From contig JADDOH010002552.1 of assembly GCA_016648135.1 (NCBI GenBank), positions 1-64,000 of the forward strand: a DNA stretch of 64,000 bases, given 5' to 3'. Under the pieces are notes generated by a model. It was given only the letters and a program-made list of their open reading frames with translations. It ran no database searches and was not told where the DNA came from. The position numbers and the translations under genes were made by a program. Source of the stretch: Agrypnia vestita (Eukaryota > Arthropoda > Insecta > Trichoptera > Phryganeidae). Positions 58,914-64,000 of the stretch are shown one piece after another (positions within the stretch are counted from its first letter, which is position 1; every line of letters begins with the position of its first letter).

Positions 58914-59530
58914 TGTCACGTGTCGTGGATGCAGGAGGAATGAATGAAAACGCTGGGATTTAATACAGGATTTATTGTTTACTGAATAATTAATTATTCA
59001 AACGTACAAAATCGCTTAACACTATTAAATGTAATGCTATTCCTTAATTAAACTGTTTCGCAAATTTATCACTCGTAAATAGACACTTTATATTCGCTTT
59101 GACACTTTATTCACTATTCACTAGAATGTTCAATTCAATTTCCACACTTATTAATTTTGCTTTGGTTTATTATGCTACGCAAGAACTGTCCAGAATCTTC
59201 GCTGTCGAATTACGGCTCGCCTGGCCGTCCTGGCAACTCGCGATTCGCAGCTACATTCGCTTCTATTATTGCTGTCAAACGCGCGCGCCCAAAACAATTC
59301 ACTCATCCTTACTCTGTATTTATTTTCGCTAATGCTGACATCGAAATTACGAGACATTTCTCGCGTTTTTGAGAAGTTCCTCGCAGTTTCCAGACTTTTG
59401 GAGATGTTTCGTGATGTTTATCGTAAGCCGTAGATTATGCTAGACCGTTCTGGAATCTTCAGTAGTATTATAATGATTTCAAACAACTGTCACTTGACAT
59501 GAGTACATGATTCTTTTTAGCCTCGTTACA
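58914..59530 (-). mobile_element. Solo LTR with 4-bp target duplication
   Basis: The 617-bp segment starts TGTCACGTGTCGTGG and ends CCTCGTTACA. ATAC flanks it on both sides (58910-58913, 59531-59534), the duplication length of Ty3/gypsy-type integration. No internal region is attached, so it is a solo LTR from recombination. On the minus strand it begins TGTAACGAGGC; orientation is uncertain. Confidence 0.65.
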
Positions 59531-59571
59531 ATACGTACATACATAGAATATGTTTATATAGTAATAAGTAG

Positions 59572-60240
59572 TGATGAAACGGATAGTGATTTGGCCGGAT
59601 ACCGGATATCCGGCGAGCCTCTACGCCGGATATACGGCTGCTATTTTCTATTTTTCGCCCACTTGTTATTGTTACAATTTTAACTTGTATATTACAAGAC
59701 AATAAAAAAAATGTCGACAGTGAAACAAAGATAGCCTATTTGGCAATTATTGGATATCAGCAGTGATAATAACAAATATGCCCTTTGTTTATTGTGCCGA
59801 GTGCAAATTTATCGTGGTAGCGAAGGGAAAAAAGCAGGTTCGTCATCCATTATCCATACTTTCTGTTACATATGAGGTATACAAAAGGAAAGATATTGCT
59901 CCAAAATAAAAAAATGTTTTGAATGCAGTCACCGTGGAATTTGGAATGTACTGAGTTGGAGATTTTATAAGAAATATGGATTTATCCCTTCCAAATTAAA
60001 ATTTCCAAATCACTATTCAAAACAAAGATAGCTAGCTATATTCACTTCAACATTAAATAATTCCAAGGATTTATCAGTGATAAAAAGGCCGCTTCGTACT
60101 AAAGTGAGATTTGATGTAGTTTTTAGAATGAAACATCGTAGCAAAGATTATATAATTAGCAAAAGCAGTAATGTGCACTATTTGATAGCAAACCAGCAAT
60201 ATCCACATTTAAAATATTTATTTATACACAAATATTAAAG
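59572..60240 (+). mobile_element. hAT relic with BED-finger remnant
   Basis: GATACCGGATATCCGGCG at about 59602 is a palindromic end-type sequence of hAT elements. The gene remnant begins at ATG 59711 and decays through many stops. The right end is not defined. Confidence 0.6.
59711..59875 (+). pseudogene. hAT transposase BED zinc finger remnant
   Basis: The reading starts MSTVKQR, then after a stop WQLLDISSDNNKYALCLLC and SSSIIHTF, which fits the W...C-x2-C pattern of a BED finger. The His pair and downstream catalytic domain are broken up. Confidence 0.65.
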
Positions 60241-60702
60241 GAAAATTGAAGTGGCCATTGTTTTGAACTTATTTACAATCAGATGCATGTTTCATAGAAT
60301 CCTTGTAGTGACAGTTGTTTTGTATTTATCTCAGAAACGGTTTAATGGGATGTAGTTGCCTTTACTTTTATACCCCTCATATACGCTGGGCCGTTTATGT
60401 TTTGTTTTGAATTGATTTTATTATTTGGTGAAAAAATATGACTTAAACCAAGCTACCGGGTTTTGATGAAAAATAAATTTATATCTATCTACATACATAT
60501 CGAGAGTATGTATACTGGACAGAAGCGTAAAGGCTGGACATTCACTGTAAATGCATTTTTCGGCATTTTTTTTGCAAATGTTGATTTGTATTATTAATTT
60601 ATATCAGAATTTATATGCTATATTACAATTTTTTAGGATGATAACTTAGATAGAATTTTTGTTCTTGTAAAGTAATAAATCAAACATTATTTACAACTTT
60701 TA

Positions 60703-61425
60703 AGGTACAGATACACATGCTTATTTAGTGGCATGCTAATGAGCATGCTACTAATAAGCATGCCCTAACAACTATACACACTTGCTCATTACTGGCATGC
60801 TTATTAGTGGCATGCTCATAAATAAGCATGCCCAAAGCTAACAATCAAACACACATGCTTATTAGTGGCATGCTCTTGTCATAGAATAGAGACGCTCTTG
60901 TTCAAAATGGAAACTTTGCAAACTGAAATAGAAAATTCAAGTGAACCAATAATTCAAAAAAGTTCCCGAGTTTCCACCCGCACATTTTTGATTTTAGTTT
61001 TAATAATTTTTATTCTAAGATTTGAATCATTCATGCCTATTAATAAAGTTTCATAAACATTCTTTCTCAGTATATTATTTTTACACAACGGTGACCGAGT
61101 ATTCCACAGACATTCGTGATTCCTATAAGTCATGAAGAGTAATGTTTTATCATCTCCCAACGCATCATATTTGTTTCAACTGTCGCGGACTGAGAAGATC
61201 ACATTGATAATACTAGCCGCGAAGCCCGCAAATGACATAAGCATGCTCATAATAAGCAAATGTGTTCACACATGCTCCAAAGATACCCTTTCTCTATGGT
61301 GAATGACAGTGGCATGCTCATTACTAGCAATGTGCGTACACACATGCCACTAATAAACAAGGCCTAAAGAAGGTCGATACTGCGCATGCTCACGTGCCAC
61401 TAAATAAGCATGGGTATCTGTAGCT
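60703..61425 (-). mobile_element. PIF/Harbinger-like element with GCATGC repeats
   Basis: Ends AGGTACAGATACACATGC and complement of CATGGGTATCTGTAGCT are inverted, with TTA on both sides (60700-60702, 61426-61428). The motif GCATGCTTATTAGTGGCATG and variants recur many times near both ends, as subterminal repeats do in Harbinger elements. A MADF remnant lies inside; no transposase. Confidence 0.82.
60954..61160 (-). CDS. MADF-domain fragment (Harbinger accessory protein)
   Basis: The 68-codon minus-strand frame contains LLFMTYRNHECLWNTRSP and LRKNVYETLLIGMN, the core of a MADF DNA-binding domain (Y-R...CLWN...Y/K). Harbinger elements encode such a second protein, which helps the transposase enter the nucleus and bind DNA. 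The frame is short, with no C-terminal part, so it is a remnant. Confidence 0.6.
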   Translation of the reverse strand: MGDDKTLLFMTYRNHECLWNTRSPLCKNNILRKNVYETLLIGMNDSNLRIKIIKTKIKNVRVETRELF

Positions 61426-61503
61426 TTAAGAAAATATTAGCAATATTCAACAGGCCGCTTTGACAGGCTGCAGCAGCCAAAAAATTTGTTTTTATTGTTT
61501 TAG

Positions 61504-61770
61504 AAATTGACGAGACTGTCACTGATCAACGGATTAACCGTCACTCGTGAAGCTCACACTACATTTAGAGATTGTTTCGACGAAGTGACAAATGAAAATA
61601 ATAGTCAGTGTCAAGATCAACAAAATAACGCAATTGCTAGCGAGATTGACTTATTTGAAGAAAGTTCGAATCGATCATGGTCGCGACCATTAGATTTGGT
61701 GGCCAGTGAATTCAAAATAGTATCCAAATTCGAAAAAGTTTGCCAGAATTTACCTTTCAGCTCCTTGTAG
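61504..61770 (+). other. Unrecognised reading frame after an acceptor-like site
   Basis: An 87-codon frame follows TTGTTTTAG at 61494-61502. It is polar and acidic (RDCFDEVTNENNSQCQDQQN) and ends at TAG. No family recognised; it may be a transposon exon. Confidence 0.25.
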
Positions 61771-62698
61771 CAGCGCATAGAGCGCAAGACTATTTTCTGA
61801 AGCCGGTTTACAAAAACAAGTGGGCCAAAATTCTTTTTTGGCTAAAAATCGGTCTCTTCCGATGAATTTCACTTTTTACAAGAAAACGGTAAAAAACTGT
61901 GAAAAAATACAGTCATTCGTAAACATAACACTGTTTTACTATTCAACAAAATAAAATATAACCAAATTTTACATTATTTATTCGCAAATTACGGTAACAA
62001 TGTTGTCTTTCTTAGTAACGCAGTTGTTTTTCATACAAAATATTGATGTCCTGGAGCATAAGAGCAATCTCTTATAATTTCTCCTAGATGGCTTTGTACT
62101 TGAATATTGTTTTCAAAGTTGTAGGTTTTGAGCTATATTATAATTTCAATAAATATTTTTTACTCAAAATGTTTAGTTAAATAAAAAATATGTGTCCCCA
62201 ACAAAGAATAAAATCTTAGGTACCCTGTGTTACTATATGAAAATAAACATTTACAATTTAATGTACCTCATTTTGTTCGACTTGTTGTAGCTCTTAAAAC
62301 AAACAATGATCGCAGTACAGGAGGAATAAGCTAGGCGAATTAATCGCTTCACAGTCATCGGGAGGTGCGTGTGTTTATTGCGTGTCCACTGAGTTACAGC
62401 CGTCGAAAGGTAAGTACTGACGATATTTGCATTATTATAATTCTCATGCCTAGTTATTTCGGTATCGGTTGTGACAGTGACAAAATTTTTGCTTATTATT
62501 TTTCCATTTAGTTCACATATACAAAATAATTAAATATTTACCACTACGTTACTGCTACACTGCGTTACCATAAAAAGTAACGCAGGTATTGTATTGGTAA
62601 TGCAGTTGGTTTATGTGCATTATTTAAGTTATTAATACATTGTTAGAACAAGAATACCCATAAATTACTTTTTTTTCAGAAAGAACCTTCTACAATAA

Positions 62699-63829
62699 AT
62701 GGCTCTGACACCTGCGAAAAACAACATCGCTATAGGCCGGCGCTACACTGCGTGGATCTTTCGCCGCGTCTTTTCCGTCGTGTAAAGTCGGCAAAGCAAA
62801 TGGGTCAACCATCATCCGCGTAGTGTGTTTAATGAGCGCATGTTGTGTGGAAAGACATGTAGCGGCGTTTCGCAACCGAAGAGACGCGGCGGACATCTTG
62901 AAAGATATCACGTTAAAAAAAAAACTTGTGAAAGAGCGAGAACATAGAGATGCTAAGCGTAAATGGAAGACTATGATAATAGAATTATGGTTAACACACC
63001 GGCTTCCACACCACGTTCAAGAACTCCAGTTTCACCTAGGTCTAAAGGCCGAAGACAAGTAGCACAAGACAAATCTGCATTATATATAAAAAATATGAAA
63101 TTGTAGGAACTGGAAAAACTGATAAAGAAGTGCAATAAGTGCAAAAAGAGATGCCAAAGAGCCTAAAAGTCAGGTAAAGACCTAGAAAATAAATATTCTA
63201 CGTTATCCAATGGCAACAAAAATTATTACAATAGATTGAAGACAGTGAAAGAAAAGATTGCTTTGAAACGAATTTTTCAAGGAGAAGGCAAATCAAAGTC
63301 AAAAGTTTGGTATTGTACGTGACACTTTGGGCATTCTTCGGATGAAACAAAAGCAGACTGGCCCCAAGAAAAACATTCTGATTGAGAAAATCAAAATTTT
63401 TTTGATCACGGCGATGATTCTAGAGCTACAGATGGAAAACAAGATACTGTAACCTATAAAAATAAATTAAAAAACGATATCTATGTACTGTACAATGAAA
63501 AACCTTTACCGTTAATTCAAAAAGAGATTCTTGACGAAAGATGTTCTTGTTCATATTTCATAAAACACCGGCCATTTTATGTAAAGCCGCCTACAGTTGA
63601 TGGCAGAGAAACTTGTCTATGCAAAACACACACTATTGCACAGTGTATGATAAAAGCTCTCCGCAAAAACAAGATCATTCCTCACCGAAATATGAACAAC
63701 CTTATCGCAGGTACAGAATGTTCAACAGAGAGACCAGCTTGCATGACCGGTAATTGTGAAGATTGCAGGACAAAACAAATACAGTACCATACACGGAATG
63801 ATCTTGAATCAGTTAATTGGTCTCAGTAA
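62699..63829 (+). pseudogene. Uncharacterised transposon-type gene, second family member
   Basis: The reading starts MALTPAKNNIAI, is then interrupted by a MITE fragment (62735-62897), and resumes with basic, stop-ridden pieces (VKEREHRDAKRKWK). From 63386 to 63829 the frame is open: HGDDSRATDGKQDTVTYKNK, EILDERCSCSYFIKHRPFYV, VDGRETCLCKTHTIAQCM, ALRKNKIIPHRN and CMTGNCEDCRTK. The cysteine-rich blocks RPFYV-x-PP...DTCLCKTH and GNCxxC are features of a widespread insect family annotated as uncharacterised. At least one in-frame TGA (63383) precedes the open part. I do not assign a transposon superfamily. Confidence 0.65.
62735..62897 (+). mobile_element. Partial GC-rich MITE inside the transposon gene
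   Basis: GGCCGGCGCTACACTGCG at the left and GTAGCGGCGTTTCGCAACC inside match the MITE at 53304-53960. The right terminus is missing. It disrupts the coding exon after about 12 codons. Confidence 0.7.
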
Positions 63830-64000
63830 ATTAGGAAATCGGAAACAATTGAAAAGTCAAACAAAAAAGTAAAAATCACAAAAAAGTAAAAATCACAAAA
63901 AAGTTGAAGGAAATGTTGCAGAATTGATAGAAAAGTTTAATTAGACCCTGGTGAAATTGAAGAAACGAGTTTATTTTTATTTTATTTTTTAACCTATTAC

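Larger units (their letters stand above)
61975..64000 (+). mobile_element. DNA transposon with AGTAACGCAG motif, runs off the window
   Basis: The motif AGTAACGCAG or complement recurs at about 62015, 62565, 62576 and (GGTAATGCAG) 62596. A candidate first exon ends at 62409 before GTAAGTACTG; the acceptor TTTTTTTCAG at 62679 precedes ATG at 62699. The layout is like that of the relics at 8.0-10.6 kb and 41.9-44.4 kb. The right end is not in the window. Confidence 0.55.

Overview
The window is AT-rich, repeat-dense nuclear DNA from an arthropod, most likely an insect and plausibly a moth or butterfly. The evidence is a spliced metazoan gene with GT..AG introns, mariner elements with intact terminal repeats, Copia elements using the Drosophila-type internal tRNA-iMet primer site, and many pogo/Tigger, hAT, PIF/Harbinger and LINE relics. 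The order assignment is inference; nothing here proves Lepidoptera. There are no bacterial operons, rRNA genes, convincing functional tRNAs or CRISPR arrays.

One host gene can be rebuilt completely. It lies on the minus strand, has five coding exons between 41526 and 33239, and encodes a 390-residue Gfo/Idh/MocA-family NAD(P)-dependent oxidoreductase resembling inositol 2-dehydrogenase. All splice phases agree, and the Rossmann motif, the EKP lysine and the D-x3-H pair are present. Its introns carry several nested transposons. A second host-like segment is a short putative terminal exon on the minus strand at 57779-57895; its upstream exons are not visible.

Layout, left to right. 1-14.4 kb: AT-rich DNA with mariner copy A, LINE fragments, and a decayed uncharacterised transposase gene with a 5' intron. 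14.4-22.2 kb: two Copia elements of one family. The first is nearly complete with almost identical LTRs but has a changed RT catalytic motif and one frameshift; the second is a truncated relic. 22.2-31.4 kb: two copies of an element built from a ~117-bp tandem repeat packed with heat-shock-element-like inverted nTTCnnGAAn motifs. The larger copy lies between the endonuclease and RT parts of an RTE-like LINE. Hairpins and MITEs also occur here. 31.5-32.8 kb: mariner copy B. 33.2-41.5 kb: the oxidoreductase gene. 41.9-55 kb: DNA transposons, including a relic with reiterated TTGCACCCGCGAT motifs, Tigger elements, and two TA-flanked elements with related ends (one carrying a pogo-type C-terminal zinc-binding domain). 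55-64 kb: unidentified repeats, the putative exon, a nested foldback, a solo LTR with target duplication, a hAT BED-finger relic, a PIF/Harbinger element with a MADF remnant, and a second uncharacterised transposase gene running off the window end.

The mobile-element genes do not form a pathway; the window records repeated and nested insertions around one metabolic gene. The observations most worth following are the HSE-dense satellite element, the altered catalytic motif of the young-looking Copia copy, and an architecture shared by several DNA transposons, in which a short terminal-type motif is reiterated within the element, often next to a 5' exon and splice donor.
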